The notes: generated by a model not told the origin, from the letters alone. A stretch of 64,000 nucleotides of DNA from Microbacterium aoyamense (GCF_023155855.1 NZ_JAKNUT010000008.1:1-64000), one strand, 5' to 3'. Counted from the stretch's first letter, positions 8,973-18,234 are shown. Numbers and translations are program-made.

Positions 8973-9890
8973 TCAGTCGAACTGCGCGGCCGTCGCGCGC
9001 GGGTACTCGCCGTGCGCGAGCTTCACGAGGTGCGCGTGCGCGTACTCGCACACGAGCGCGTGGCGATAGACCATGCGGGGCACGTCGACGTTCGAGTCCA
9101 TCCACAGGCTCATGCCCGCGAGCTTCCAGTGCCGGAAGGTGTCGTCGCCCGTGATGACGGCGAGGATCTCGAGGAACGAGTCGTCGAAGCGGATGCTGTG
9201 CACGGCGCGTCGGTACTCCTCGACCGTCAGCGCCATCGAGAACGGGATGTTCATGAAGCACAAGGCGGTCTGGATGTCGAGGCGGATGAGCCGGCGGTGG
9301 TGCCGCTCCGCGTCGAGGCGCGGGATGTCGAGCTGGCTCCAATCGAAGGAGGCGGGCGGCATCAGCTCGATGCCGTCGAGCGCGATGAGCACGTCGTAGA
9401 CGTTGACGTCGTGCTCGACCACGGCGGAGTCCCCGAGCTCCGAGAGCGATTCGGGGCGGAGCGTGACGGGATCCATCGTCGTCGCGGTGTTGCGGATGAT
9501 GAAGTTCACGAGGTTCGTCTCGACGACGAAGTGGCGGATGAGCAGCTCGACCGCGTCGGGCGAGACGAAGTTCCGCAGGAACCACACGCACAGGGTGTCC
9601 ATCGTGTGCAGCGTCATCCAGCGGAACGGGAGCACGCGCTTGACGACCGAGATGATCGCGACCAGCACCCGGGACAGCACACGTGCGAGCGGGTAGATCC
9701 AGCGACGCGAGAGCCGACGCTGATCGTTGATGATCTGCCGCACGACGGAGCGGTCGAGAGGTACCGACGGGTCGGAGTAGATCGCCTCCCACATGCTCGG
9801 GTCGGACTTCACGTATTCGGGCACGCGCACGAACTCCGTGACCTTGTCGGGCACCGCCGCGAGGTCGGGGAGCTTCGGGAACGACGGCAT
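8973..9890 (-). CDS. Conserved protein of unknown function, third gene of the ketosynthase-oxidase cassette
   Basis: A 305-residue protein that I tentatively place in the uncharacterised DUF6999 group. Its ATG lies one base after the stop of the oxidase gene, so the two are co-translated. The N-terminal third has an amphipathic hydrophobic stretch (about residues 64-108) suggesting membrane association. Histidine and acid clusters occur as H120-x3-E124 and E282-x2-H285-x-H287, plus His95 and His160, which could bind metal; this is inference. The steady linkage to a KAS III-like and a diiron-oxidase-like gene suggests a role in making or handling a modified acyl chain. Confidence 0.75.
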   Translation of the reverse strand: MPSFPKLPDLAAVPDKVTEFVRVPEYVKSDPSMWEAIYSDPSVPLDRSVVRQIINDQRRLSRRWIYPLARVLSRVLVAIISVVKRVLPFRWMTLHTMDTLCVWFLRNFVSPDAVELLIRHFVVETNLVNFIIRNTATTMDPVTLRPESLSELGDSAVVEHDVNVYDVLIALDGIELMPPASFDWSQLDIPRLDAERHHRRLIRLDIQTALCFMNIPFSMALTVEEYRRAVHSIRFDDSFLEILAVITGDDTFRHWKLAGMSLWMDSNVDVPRMVYRHALVCEYAHAHLVKLAHGEYPRATAAQFD

Positions 9891-9891
9891 G

Positions 9892-10560
9892 TCAGCGATC
9901 CAGCTCTTCCAGCTGCAGCGCGTACAGACGTGCGACGACCTCCGCGCAGCGCACGACCTCGTTTTCGTCGTCCTCGGTCAGCAGGCCCGACTCGAGGATC
10001 GTCTCGAGGCCGCCCGTGTGCTGCGCGTCGGCCTCCTGGTGGTAGGTCATGAACCGCACCTGGGCGTCGGCGAGCCCGAGCACCTCCTGGAATCGCGCGG
10101 CCCAGCCGGCCGCGCGCCGTGCGCCGAGGCCTTCGATGATGAACATCGCGCCGAGGAGTCCTGTCGGGTTGGGGCGGTCGGCGTACGTGAACATGTACCC
10201 CGAGAGCGCTTCGGAGCCGAGGTTCTTCCGCCCCGCTCGGAGTTCGTCGAGCGAGCCGCCGATCGCGACATAGTCGCGCTCGATCATCAGGTAGTCGCGA
10301 TGCTCCTCCTCCGCGTGTCGGATCGCCGCCGCCCGCAGCTCGAAATGCGGGATGTCGAAGTTGGATGCCGCGCGCGAGATCCACGGCGAGCCGTCGACGA
10401 CCTGCTGGCGCAGGTTGAACAGCAGCCGCTCGTAATCGCGGAGCGTGACGGTGCCGTCGGCGAGGCGCGCGAGCACGGGCACGCGGGTGAGCCGGTCTTC
10501 GAAGTCGGCCCACACATCGGCGAGGCGGTCCGCGAGTGTAGCGGTGGCAGTGGTGCTCAT
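9892..10560 (-). CDS. Haem-oxygenase-like diiron oxidase candidate (iron-containing redox enzyme family)
   Basis: A 222-residue all-helical protein with the ligand pattern of haem-oxygenase-like diiron oxidases (the UndA, SznF and BesC group). E84-x2-H87 lies in one helix, E143 in IIEGLG, and H174-x3-D178-x2-H181 in a later helix; Glu44 is a possible first-helix ligand. Known members use O2 to cleave or oxidise fatty acids, amino acids or guanidines. The ATG at 10560 overlaps the stop of the ketosynthase gene by four bases, so translation is coupled. The natural guess is that it acts on an acyl product made by its neighbour. The substrate is not known. Confidence 0.85.
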   Translation of the reverse strand: MSTTATATLADRLADVWADFEDRLTRVPVLARLADGTVTLRDYERLLFNLRQQVVDGSPWISRAASNFDIPHFELRAAAIRHAEEEHRDYLMIERDYVAIGGSLDELRAGRKNLGSEALSGYMFTYADRPNPTGLLGAMFIIEGLGARRAAGWAARFQEVLGLADAQVRFMTYHQEADAQHTGGLETILESGLLTEDDENEVVRCAEVVARLYALQLEELDR

Positions 10561-11693
10561 GAGGGGGCTCCTTCTGGTGGGGCGACGACGGTCAGATGTG
10601 CGAAGGCGAAAGAGAAGCGACCCGACTCGGGCACGGCGAGGAGGATCGTCTCGCCGGGCTGGAACCTGCCCGTGAGCCACGCCTCCTCGAGGGCGATGAA
10701 GATGCTCGCCGACCCCGTGTTGCCGCGCGTCTCGAGATTCGAGTACCACCGGTCGGTGTCGAGGGTCGGGATGCGGCGCTGCAGCGCCTCGAAAGCGACA
10801 TCGCGGAAGAGGTTGGTGCTGTAGTGGCACACGACGTGGTCCAGGTGCTTCACGTCGACCAGGCCGATGTCGACGAGCTCCTCGAACTGCGCGATGCCCG
10901 CCTGCGCGAGGTCGTCGAGGTCGCCGACATCCTGCCGCAGCACGAACATGCCGGCCGCCTGCGCGTCGTCGACGGGCACGTCCTGCCACGTTCCGCCGAC
11001 CGCGGGCTCATCGCCCGCCATGCCCGCCCGCATGCAGACGTCGTGCTCGTGGGCGAGCGACACCTGCCGCACCCAGTCCACGCGCAGCGAGGGACGCGAA
11101 GGATGGGGCTGGAACTCGACGATCACCGCCCCGGCGCCGTCCGACAGCATCCACCGCAGGAAGTGGGCGTCCATGCCCGCCCGCACGCCGTCGAAGCGGC
11201 GCTGGCGCAGGCTGCGGCTCGACAGCTCGGATCCGACGACGGCGGCGCGAGGATGATCGCCCAGCCGGATCTTGCTGACCGCGGCATCGAGCGCCGAAAG
11301 ACTCGACGCGCACACCCCCGACGCGGACAGCACCTGCATCGGCCCGCCGCCGAGACGCCCGTGCACCATCGACCCGAAGCCCGGCACGAGGACGTCGCCC
11401 ATCGTCGTCGCGCACGCGAGCATGCGGAGGTCGGATGCCGCGATCCCGCGGTCGTCGAGGGCGGCGCGGAGCGCCTTCACGGCGAGCTCCTCGTTGAGCT
11501 CGGTGGGCTCGCCGTGCTCATCAAGCGCGTAGTGCCGCTGCCGGATGCCGTTGTCCGCGAGGATGCGGCGGCGGATCCGCTCGGTCACGGCATCCTCTCC
11601 GCCGAGGCGCGCGACGATGCCGTCGTTGTCGACCGGATCACCCGGCAGGTAGCTGCCGAAGCCGGTCAGATATGCGGTCGCGGTCGCTGGCAT
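10557..11693 (-). CDS. KAS III-like 3-oxoacyl-ACP synthase, first gene of a three-gene cassette
   Basis: A 378-residue thiolase-fold condensing enzyme related to FabH. The Cys-His-Asn triad is visible: Cys128 (SGVCASS), His290 (VVCHYST) and Asn325 (RGNTGSAS). It is longer than housekeeping FabH (about 320) and stands away from any fatty-acid synthase genes, so it is probably a specialised ketosynthase that starts or couples an unusual acyl chain. The gene opens the cassette and appears leaderless: TAGTCT (11700-11705) precedes the ATG by six bases. The overlap with the oxidase gene and the one-base gap to the next gene make a single transcription unit likely. Confidence 0.88.
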   Translation of the reverse strand: MPATATAYLTGFGSYLPGDPVDNDGIVARLGGEDAVTERIRRRILADNGIRQRHYALDEHGEPTELNEELAVKALRAALDDRGIAASDLRMLACATTMGDVLVPGFGSMVHGRLGGGPMQVLSASGVCASSLSALDAAVSKIRLGDHPRAAVVGSELSSRSLRQRRFDGVRAGMDAHFLRWMLSDGAGAVIVEFQPHPSRPSLRVDWVRQVSLAHEHDVCMRAGMAGDEPAVGGTWQDVPVDDAQAAGMFVLRQDVGDLDDLAQAGIAQFEELVDIGLVDVKHLDHVVCHYSTNLFRDVAFEALQRRIPTLDTDRWYSNLETRGNTGSASIFIALEEAWLTGRFQPGETILLAVPESGRFSFAFAHLTVVAPPEGAPS

Positions 11694-11731
11694 GCGTCGA
11701 GACTAGGCGACCTCGGTGACGTGGAACCGAG
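11694..11731 (-). promoter_or_regulatory. Promoter and possible operator of the ketosynthase cassette
   Basis: The -10 hexamer TAGTCT occupies 11700-11705, six bases before the start codon. Upstream, 11712-11717 (CTCGGT) and 11726-11731 (ACCGAG) form a six-base inverted repeat with eight bases between, placed where a -35 or a repressor site would sit. No regulator gene is adjacent, so operator function is only a suggestion. Confidence 0.4.
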
Positions 11732-11776
11732 AGTTGTCGGAATCTTCCAAGAACGCATGAGCGTCACGGAATATGA

Positions 11777-13513
11777 CTACTCGACGAGCTTGCCCGCCAC
11801 CGAGACCTCGTCGCGCATCAGGGCGGCGATCTCGTCGGGGATCGGCGCGATCGACTCACGGGTCACTCCCGTGGAAGGCGACCACACGAGGTTCACCTGC
11901 AGAGCGGGATCGGTCTCGGGGAAGTCGCTGCGGTTGTGGCATCCTCGGGTCTCACGACGCTCGAGAGCGGCCTCGAGCGTCGCGCGAGCTGCGAGCGCCG
12001 CGGACTTGAGATCGAACGCGTGCGCGAGGTCGTGGAACCCGGCGATGTCGGGATGCACGCCGATGTCGGCCATGCGCGCCTCGATCGCGTCGAGCTCGGC
12101 GAGACCCGTGAGGAGGCCCTGCTCGTCGCGCACGACGCCCGCGTGCTCGGTCATCGTGTCGCGGATCGCGCGCTGCAGGGCGCGGACGTTCTCGGTTCCG
12201 GATGCCGCGAGCAGCGCCGCGATCTCCTGACGGGCGACCTCGACCGCTGCGGCCGATCGCGTCTGGGCCGGAAGTGCCGCCGAGTACTCTGCTGCCGCCT
12301 GGCCGACGATCCGGCCGAACACGAGCAGCTCGATCAGCGAGTTGCCGCCCAGGCGGTTCGCGCCGTGCAGGCCCGACGACGCCTCGCCGATCGCGTAGAG
12401 CCCGGGCACGTCGGTCGAGTGGTCCTCCGACCGCACCCACACGCCACCCATCGAGTAGTGCGCCGTCGGTGCGATCTCGATCGGCTCCTTCGTGATGTCG
12501 AGCATCTGCAGCTCGAGCATCGTCTGGTAGACGCGGGGGAGGCGGGTCATGATCGTCTCGCGGGGGAGGTGCGAGACATCCAGCCACACACCGCCGTTCG
12601 CTGTGCCGCGTCCTTCCTTGATCTCGGTGTAGCACGCAAGCGCGACGCGGTCTCGGGTCGAGAGTTCGAGACGCTCAGGGTCGTATTCGTGCATGAAGCG
12701 CTCGCCGAGTCCGTTGCGCAGGATCCCGCCTTCGCCGCGGGCCGCCTCCGAGATGAGCGTGCCGGCTGCCGACTCCGGCTCGATGATGCCGCTGGGGTGG
12801 AACTGCACGAGCTCGGGGTCGCGCAGGCGTCCGCCCGCTTCGACGGCGAGCCGGAACGAGTCGCCGGTGTTCTCGTCGCGACGCGACGACGTGCGCCGCC
12901 AGATGCGGTTGTGTCCGCCGGCGGCGAGGATGACGGCGTCCGCATGGATCAGGTAGCGCGTGCCGTCCTCGAGATCGAAGCCGTACGCGCCGAAGACCGC
13001 GCCGTCGTCGTTCACGAGGATGCGCGTGACGTAGACGGTGTCGAGGATCGGGATGCGCAGCTGCGCGGCTCGGTTGATCAGCGTGCGCTGGATCTCGAGG
13101 CCGGTGTAGTCGCCGGCGAACGCGGTGCGGCGGTAGGTGTGCGCGCCGAAGAAGCGCTGCGAGATGCGGCCGTCGTCCTCGCGGGCGAAGGGCATGCCGT
13201 AGCGCTCCAGGTCGTCGATCCCGCGCGAGGCGCCGGAGGTCACGATCTCGACGGTGTGCGGGTCGGCGAGCAGATAGCTCTCCTTCAGCGTGTCGGCGGC
13301 GTGCTGCTGCCACGAGTCCTCGGCATCCATCGTCGCGAGCGCGGCGTTGATGCCGCCCGCCGCGAGGGAGGTGTGCGCGTCGGACTTCGGTCGCTTGCCG
13401 AGAGCCAGTACGTCGATTCCGGCCTCGGCGAGCTCGATCGCGGCACGAAGCCCTGATCCGCCCGTCCCGATGACGAGGACGGACGTGGACAGGCGGCGTT
13501 CGGGAGTGGTCAT
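11777..13513 (-). CDS. Lone succinate dehydrogenase/fumarate reductase-type flavoprotein
   Basis: A 578-residue flavoprotein of the SdhA/FrdA/NadB family. It has an N-terminal dinucleotide fold (VIGTGGSGLRAA), DAHTSLAAGG with His47 at the site that carries covalent FAD in SdhA, a QFHPSGI segment, RGEGGILRNG and HYSMGGV in the active-site region, and a helical C-terminal domain. No iron-sulphur or membrane-anchor subunit is near, and true nadB is at 33523-35355, so this is a stand-alone enzyme, perhaps a soluble fumarate reductase or a related dicarboxylate oxidoreductase. The ATG at 13513 (MTTPERR) has GGAGGG next to it and is preferred to the one at 13537. A LysR gene is divergent. Confidence 0.8.
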   Translation of the reverse strand: MTTPERRLSTSVLVIGTGGSGLRAAIELAEAGIDVLALGKRPKSDAHTSLAAGGINAALATMDAEDSWQQHAADTLKESYLLADPHTVEIVTSGASRGIDDLERYGMPFAREDDGRISQRFFGAHTYRRTAFAGDYTGLEIQRTLINRAAQLRIPILDTVYVTRILVNDDGAVFGAYGFDLEDGTRYLIHADAVILAAGGHNRIWRRTSSRRDENTGDSFRLAVEAGGRLRDPELVQFHPSGIIEPESAAGTLISEAARGEGGILRNGLGERFMHEYDPERLELSTRDRVALACYTEIKEGRGTANGGVWLDVSHLPRETIMTRLPRVYQTMLELQMLDITKEPIEIAPTAHYSMGGVWVRSEDHSTDVPGLYAIGEASSGLHGANRLGGNSLIELLVFGRIVGQAAAEYSAALPAQTRSAAAVEVARQEIAALLAASGTENVRALQRAIRDTMTEHAGVVRDEQGLLTGLAELDAIEARMADIGVHPDIAGFHDLAHAFDLKSAALAARATLEAALERRETRGCHNRSDFPETDPALQVNLVWSPSTGVTRESIAPIPDEIAALMRDEVSVAGKLVE

Positions 13514-13583
13514 CCCTCCACGGTAGGTTCGCGGCATCCATTACTCCAATGCATCTTCTCGCTCGATTCGATAGCCTTTCTGC
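13514..13583. promoter_or_regulatory. Divergent promoter region between flavoprotein and LysR genes
   Basis: Seventy bases separate the two start codons. TAGCCT (13572-13577) lies six bases before the LysR ATG. A short dyad CATT-N5-AATG (13539-13551) sits in the centre, which is where LysR regulators commonly bind to control both themselves and the divergent gene. This site is a candidate only. Confidence 0.45.
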
Positions 13584-14507
13584 ATGAACCTCGATCAACT
13601 GCGTGGATTCGTCGCCGTCGCGCAGACGGGCAACTTCACGCGAGCGGCCGAGCAGCTCTACCTCGCCCAGCCGTCCCTGAGCCGCCAGATCTCGGCCCTC
13701 GAACACGATCTCGGAACCGTGCTGTTCGATCGCGTGCGTTCCGGAAGTACGCTCACCGCGTCGGGCGACGCGCTCCTGCCGCTCGCGCGCCGCATGCTCG
13801 CCGACGCCGACGCGGTGCGGCACACGCTCGATGAGCTCGCCGGGCTCCGGCGCGGGCGCGTGCGCCTCGGCGCGACGCCGACGCTCTGCGTGAGCCTCGT
13901 CGCCGAAGTGCTGAGCGACTTCCATACGGCACACCCGGCGATCGAGCTCCACATCTCCGAGCAGGGGTCGCGCCGCCTGCTCGACGAGCTCGACGCCGGC
14001 GAGCTCGACCTCGCGCTCATCACGACGTCCGATGCCGAGGCGTCCGATCGCTTCGCCGTCGCACGCCTGCTCGTCGAGGAGCTCGTCGTCATCTCGGCGT
14101 CGGCGGAGCCGCCGATCACGGCGGGCGACAGCATCCGTCTCGAAGACGTCGCGCGATTGCCGCAGGTCGTCTTCAGCCCGTCGTACGACCTTCGTGCCAC
14201 GACGGATGCCGCGTTCCTCGCCGCGGGGCTGACGCCGCACGCGATCGTCGAGGGAGTGGAGATGGATGCCGTGCTGCGCTTCGTCGAGCGCGGACTCGGC
14301 GTCGCGATCGTGCCCGCGATGGTGCTGATCGAGCGGCCCGGGCTGCGCTCCGTGCGCCTGTCGGACCCGACGCTCAGGCGCACGATCAGCATCGCCCGCA
14401 TCGCCGGAATCGAACAGAGCGCCGCCGCGACCGTCATGCAGGCCACGATCGCCCGCACGGCGACGACGCTCGCGGGCCGGATGAGCGAGACGATGCGCCT
14501 CGCGTGA
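13584..14507 (+). CDS. LysR-family transcriptional regulator
   Basis: A 307-residue LysR regulator of standard length. The winged helix-turn-helix is at residues 1-60 (MNLDQLRGFVAVAQTGNFTR, then AAEQLYLAQPSLSRQI), followed by a periplasmic-binding-protein-like effector domain. It is divergent from the lone flavoprotein gene, 70 bases away, so that gene is its probable target; a dicarboxylate such as fumarate or succinate would be a reasonable effector. The start is supported by TAGCCT six bases upstream. Confidence 0.9.
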   Translation: MNLDQLRGFVAVAQTGNFTRAAEQLYLAQPSLSRQISALEHDLGTVLFDRVRSGSTLTASGDALLPLARRMLADADAVRHTLDELAGLRRGRVRLGATPTLCVSLVAEVLSDFHTAHPAIELHISEQGSRRLLDELDAGELDLALITTSDAEASDRFAVARLLVEELVVISASAEPPITAGDSIRLEDVARLPQVVFSPSYDLRATTDAAFLAAGLTPHAIVEGVEMDAVLRFVERGLGVAIVPAMVLIERPGLRSVRLSDPTLRRTISIARIAGIEQSAAATVMQATIARTATTLAGRMSETMRLA

Positions 14508-14529
14508 CGATCCACGACACACTGGTTCG

Positions 14530-15993
14530 ATGACCGCCTTCGATCCGCGCGGGTACGCCGACGACGCCCCGCTGTTCGCCGCGTGGCTGCGCTACATGGC
14601 CGACGTGCGCGGCGACCGGATGCGACCCTTCAGCATCCCGGGGCACAAGCACCGCACGGACCTCGTCGGTGACCTCATCGTCGGCGACGTCCCGATGCTC
14701 GCCGGCCTCGACACGATGAAGCAGGATAAGGGACTGCTCGCCGACGCCGAGTCCCGCGCCGCGACGGCGTGGGGCGTCGATTGGTGCCGCTTCTCGGTGA
14801 ACGGCTCGAGTCACGCGAATCAGGCGTCGGTGCTGGCGCTGGGGCGGCCCGGTCAGAGCGTCGTCGTCTCGCGTACCCTCCACCGGTCTGTGCTGCTCGG
14901 CATCGTGCTCGCGGGCCTGCGTCCCGTGTGGGTGAGTCCGTCCATCGACCCCGTGACCGGTCTGCCCGGCGCGGTGCCGGCGGAGGCCGTCGAGGCGGCC
15001 CTCCGGGCGAACCCCGACGCCTGCGGTATGCTCATCGGCGATCCCTCCTACGTCGGAACGCAATCGGACGTCCCCGCGCTCGCCGACGTCTCGCACGCCT
15101 TCGACGTGCCTCTGGTGGTGGATGCCGCGTGGGCGGCGTACTTCGGATTCTCGACGCGCGTGCCCGCGCACGCGCTCGCGCTCGGTGCGGATGCCCTCAT
15201 CACCAGCGCGCACAAATCGCTGCCCGCGTGGAGCCAGTCGGCGCTCCTCCTCGCCCGCACGACGCGGTCGGGTGGTCTGCTCGATCCCGACCGGCTCGAG
15301 CGGGCGTTCGATGCCTCCCTCACGACGAGCTCGTCGGGCGCGATGCTCGCGAGCATCGATGCATCCCGAGCCCTCCTCGAACGTGACGGTGAAGAGCTGG
15401 TCGGGCGACTCGTCGACCTCGTGGCGGATGCCCGCGCACGCCTGTCGGGCGTGCCCGGCCTCGCTGTGCTGACCGACCACGACGACGTGCGGGTGGATCC
15501 CGCGAAGCTCGTCGTCCTGCTGGCCGGGACCGGCGCACACGGGCACGCCGTCGAGGCCGATCTGCTCGAGCACGGCATCACGCTCGAGATGGCCGACCGC
15601 GACGTCCTCGTGCCGATGATCACGATCGCGGATGACACGGCATCCATCGATGTCCTCGTCGAGAAGCTCACGGACGCCGTCGAGCGTCGTCGCGGCGTGG
15701 CCCGGCGGATCACGCCCTCCGCGGCATGGAGCGTGCGCGCCGAGACCGCGCTCGATCCGCGAGCGGCGTTCTTCGCGCGACACGAGACGATCGACGCGGA
15801 TGCCGCGATCGGCCGCGTCTGCGCCGAGCTCATCGCGCCGTACCCGCCCGGGGTCCCGGTGCTCGCTCCCGGCGAGATCGTCACGCGCGAGGCGCTGGAC
15901 GCCCTCCGTGCCACGCGTGCGGACGGCGGTCGCATCGCCTATGCGGCGGATGCCACGCTCGCGACGATCCAGGTGGTCGCGGTCGACGGGTGA
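14530..15993 (+). CDS. Orn/Lys/Arg decarboxylase-family PLP enzyme
   Basis: A 487-residue fold-type I PLP enzyme of the short Orn/Lys/Arg decarboxylase group. Motifs are PFSIPGHKHR near residue 35, the NGSSHANQ cofactor-binding turn, VVDAAWAAYFGF with the aspartate that pairs with the pyridine nitrogen, and SAHKSLPAWSQ with Lys229 as the Schiff-base lysine. It lacks the N-terminal receiver-like wing domain of the large E. coli enzymes. Likely product is a polyamine or diamine, but substrate cannot be assigned. It begins 22 bases after the LysR gene on the same strand. Confidence 0.85.
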   Translation: MTAFDPRGYADDAPLFAAWLRYMADVRGDRMRPFSIPGHKHRTDLVGDLIVGDVPMLAGLDTMKQDKGLLADAESRAATAWGVDWCRFSVNGSSHANQASVLALGRPGQSVVVSRTLHRSVLLGIVLAGLRPVWVSPSIDPVTGLPGAVPAEAVEAALRANPDACGMLIGDPSYVGTQSDVPALADVSHAFDVPLVVDAAWAAYFGFSTRVPAHALALGADALITSAHKSLPAWSQSALLLARTTRSGGLLDPDRLERAFDASLTTSSSGAMLASIDASRALLERDGEELVGRLVDLVADARARLSGVPGLAVLTDHDDVRVDPAKLVVLLAGTGAHGHAVEADLLEHGITLEMADRDVLVPMITIADDTASIDVLVEKLTDAVERRRGVARRITPSAAWSVRAETALDPRAAFFARHETIDADAAIGRVCAELIAPYPPGVPVLAPGEIVTREALDALRATRADGGRIAYAADATLATIQVVAVDG

Positions 15994-16090
15994 TCGTGCG
16001 GGGCGCTTGTCAAGGCGGCGACGACGGGCGGTGCGCCCCGTAGCGTCGTAGGCAGCCGGACGCACGCTCCGGGGCCTGGAACGGATCGCT

Positions 16091-17032
16091 GTGACCCTGG
16101 ATATCGCCGTCATCTGGAACCCGACGAAGACCGATCGCGAGACGCTCGAGAGCGGCTTGGCCGCGGCATCCGATCCCGACGACGGCGCCCGCGTGCGGTG
16201 GTGGGAGACGAGCGAGGACGACCCCGGTCAGGCGGTCGCGAAGGAGGCCGTCGAAGCCGGCGCGAACCTCCTCATCGTGGCCGGCGGCGACGGCACCGTG
16301 CGCGCGGTCTCGGAGTATCTCGCCGATGCGCAGAACGATGTCGAGCTCGCGATCGTGCCGCTGGGCACCGGCAATCTGCTGGCGCGCAATCTCGAGGTGC
16401 CGATCAACGACGTTCCGGCTGCGTTCACCCGCGCTCTGGGCGGGCCGGCACGTGCGATCGACGTCGGCTGGGTCGACGTCGATCTCGAGAAGGGCGGCGA
16501 GCGTCACGCCTTCGTCGTCATGGTGGGCTTCGGCATCGACGCGCACATGATCGCCGAGACCGACGACGACCTCAAGGACAAGGCGGGGTGGCTGGCCTAC
16601 GTCGAGTCGCTCGGACGTGCCCTCGACGCGAGCGAGGTCGTGCCGTTCCACATAACGAAGGACGACGAACCGGCGCGCGACGAAAAGGGGCACACGCTCC
16701 TCATCGGCAACTGCGGCATGATCCAGGGCGGGATCACCCTCCTGCCCGACGCGGATCCGTCCGACGGCGAGCTCGACTACCTCGTGCTGAGCGCCGAGGG
16801 CGTCGGGGAGTGGGTCGGCACTCTCAAGACGATGGTGTGGGACAACGGACTGAAGAAGGTCTTCGACAGGGCTGCCGACACGGCGAGCACGGATGCCGTC
16901 AACCACGGTCGTGCGCGCAAGCTCGAAGTCACGCTGCCCGATGCCCGCGCGTTCGAGATCGACGGCGAGGAGATCGGCGAGACGCGCTCGTTCACGGTGA
17001 GCATCCAGCCCTCCGCGATCCGCGTGCGCTGA
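16091..17032 (+). CDS. Diacylglycerol/lipid kinase family protein (YegS/DgkB-like)
   Basis: A 313-residue enzyme with the DAGK catalytic domain. The N-terminus carries IAVIWNPTK, the ATP-binding GGDGT motif is at about residues 65-69, and PLGTGNLLARN follows. The C-terminal lobe ends with the EIDGEEIG strand typical of the family. It would phosphorylate diacylglycerol or another lipid at the membrane, in phospholipid turnover. It uses a GTG start. A stand-alone gene between a decarboxylase and a desaturase. Confidence 0.88.
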   Translation: MTLDIAVIWNPTKTDRETLESGLAAASDPDDGARVRWWETSEDDPGQAVAKEAVEAGANLLIVAGGDGTVRAVSEYLADAQNDVELAIVPLGTGNLLARNLEVPINDVPAAFTRALGGPARAIDVGWVDVDLEKGGERHAFVVMVGFGIDAHMIAETDDDLKDKAGWLAYVESLGRALDASEVVPFHITKDDEPARDEKGHTLLIGNCGMIQGGITLLPDADPSDGELDYLVLSAEGVGEWVGTLKTMVWDNGLKKVFDRAADTASTDAVNHGRARKLEVTLPDARAFEIDGEEIGETRSFTVSIQPSAIRVR

Positions 17033-17154
17033 CCGGAGACTCCCAGCCCCGCGCCGCCGGAGCCGGAGCCGGAGTAGACTGCGGAACGGATGTCCTGGAC
17101 CCCGTCATCCGAGCGGCGCGGAGCGCGTCGCCGGTTCGACGACAGGGTCCCGTC

Positions 17155-18234
17155 ATGTCCACCATCAATCCTCCGCTCGCCGTCCGTGCCACCGGGCGAA
17201 CTGAGAACCCGTACACCGCGCTGTCGAAGGCGATCACCGCCAGCGGACTCATGCGCCGGCGCTATGGCTACTACTGGACGCGGCTCGTCGCCGCGCCCCT
17301 CGCGCTCGCCGCGCTGCTCGTCGCGTTCGTGCTGATCGGTGAGACGTGGTGGCAGCTCGTGACGGCCGCCGTGCTCGCGATCGCGTTCACGCAGGTCGCG
17401 ATGCTCGGCCACGACGCGGCGCATCGACAGATCTTCCGATCCGGGCGCTGGAACGACTGGATCACGCTCGTCATCGGCAACCTGCTGGTGGGCATGAGCT
17501 ATGGCTGGTGGCAGCACAAGCACACGATCCATCACGCGAACCCGAACAAGATCGGATCCGATCCCGACATCGATCTGCCGGTCATCGCGGTCACCGCCGA
17601 TCAGGCGGCACGTCGCCGCTCGGGGCCGCTGTCGTGGGTCATGGCTCATCAGGGCCTGTTCTTCTTCCCGATCCTGCTGCTCGAGGGCCTCTCGCTGCAC
17701 GCCTCGAGCGTGCGGCGCGTCTTCTCGCGGGCGCCCCTGCGCCGTCGCACGGTCGAGACGATCTTCCTCGCTGTGCGGCTCGTCGGGCTGCCGCTGCTCG
17801 TCTTCATGGTGCTGTCGCCGGGCATCGCGTTCGCGTTCCTGGGCGTGCAGCTCGGCCTCTTCGGCGTCTACATGGGTATGGCCTTCGCGCCGAACCACAA
17901 AGGCATGCCCCTCGTGCCTGCGGGCGTGAAGCTCGACTTCCTCCGCCGGCAGGTGCTGATGAGCCGCAACATCCGCGGCAGTCGTCTGCTCGACACCGCG
18001 ATGGGCGGTCTCAACTACCAGATCGAGCACCACCTGTTCCCGTCGATGCCACGGCCGCACCTGCGCGAGGCGTCGGGCATGATCGCCGCCTTCTGCCGCG
18101 ATCACGACGTGACGTACACGCAGACCGGACTGTGGCAGTCCTACGGCATCGTCGTGAGATACATCAACCGGGTCGGGCTCGGTGAGCGCGACCCGTTCGA
18201 GTGCCCGCTTCTGCAGCATCGCTCGACGATCTAG
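17155..18234 (+). CDS. Membrane fatty acid desaturase
   Basis: A 359-residue integral membrane diiron desaturase. The three histidine boxes are GHDAAH (about residues 85-90), HKHTIHH (about 121-127) and QIEHHLFP (about residues 288-295), separated by two pairs of hydrophobic segments. It would introduce a double bond into an acyl chain using O2 and electrons from a ferredoxin or flavodoxin. The spacing and third box fit the acyl-lipid desaturase group. A TAGACT hexamer lies about 75 bases upstream, so the gene has its own leader. The last four bases overlap the convergent GAF-ANTAR gene. Confidence 0.9.
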   Translation: MSTINPPLAVRATGRTENPYTALSKAITASGLMRRRYGYYWTRLVAAPLALAALLVAFVLIGETWWQLVTAAVLAIAFTQVAMLGHDAAHRQIFRSGRWNDWITLVIGNLLVGMSYGWWQHKHTIHHANPNKIGSDPDIDLPVIAVTADQAARRRSGPLSWVMAHQGLFFFPILLLEGLSLHASSVRRVFSRAPLRRRTVETIFLAVRLVGLPLLVFMVLSPGIAFAFLGVQLGLFGVYMGMAFAPNHKGMPLVPAGVKLDFLRRQVLMSRNIRGSRLLDTAMGGLNYQIEHHLFPSMPRPHLREASGMIAAFCRDHDVTYTQTGLWQSYGIVVRYINRVGLGERDPFECPLLQHRSTI

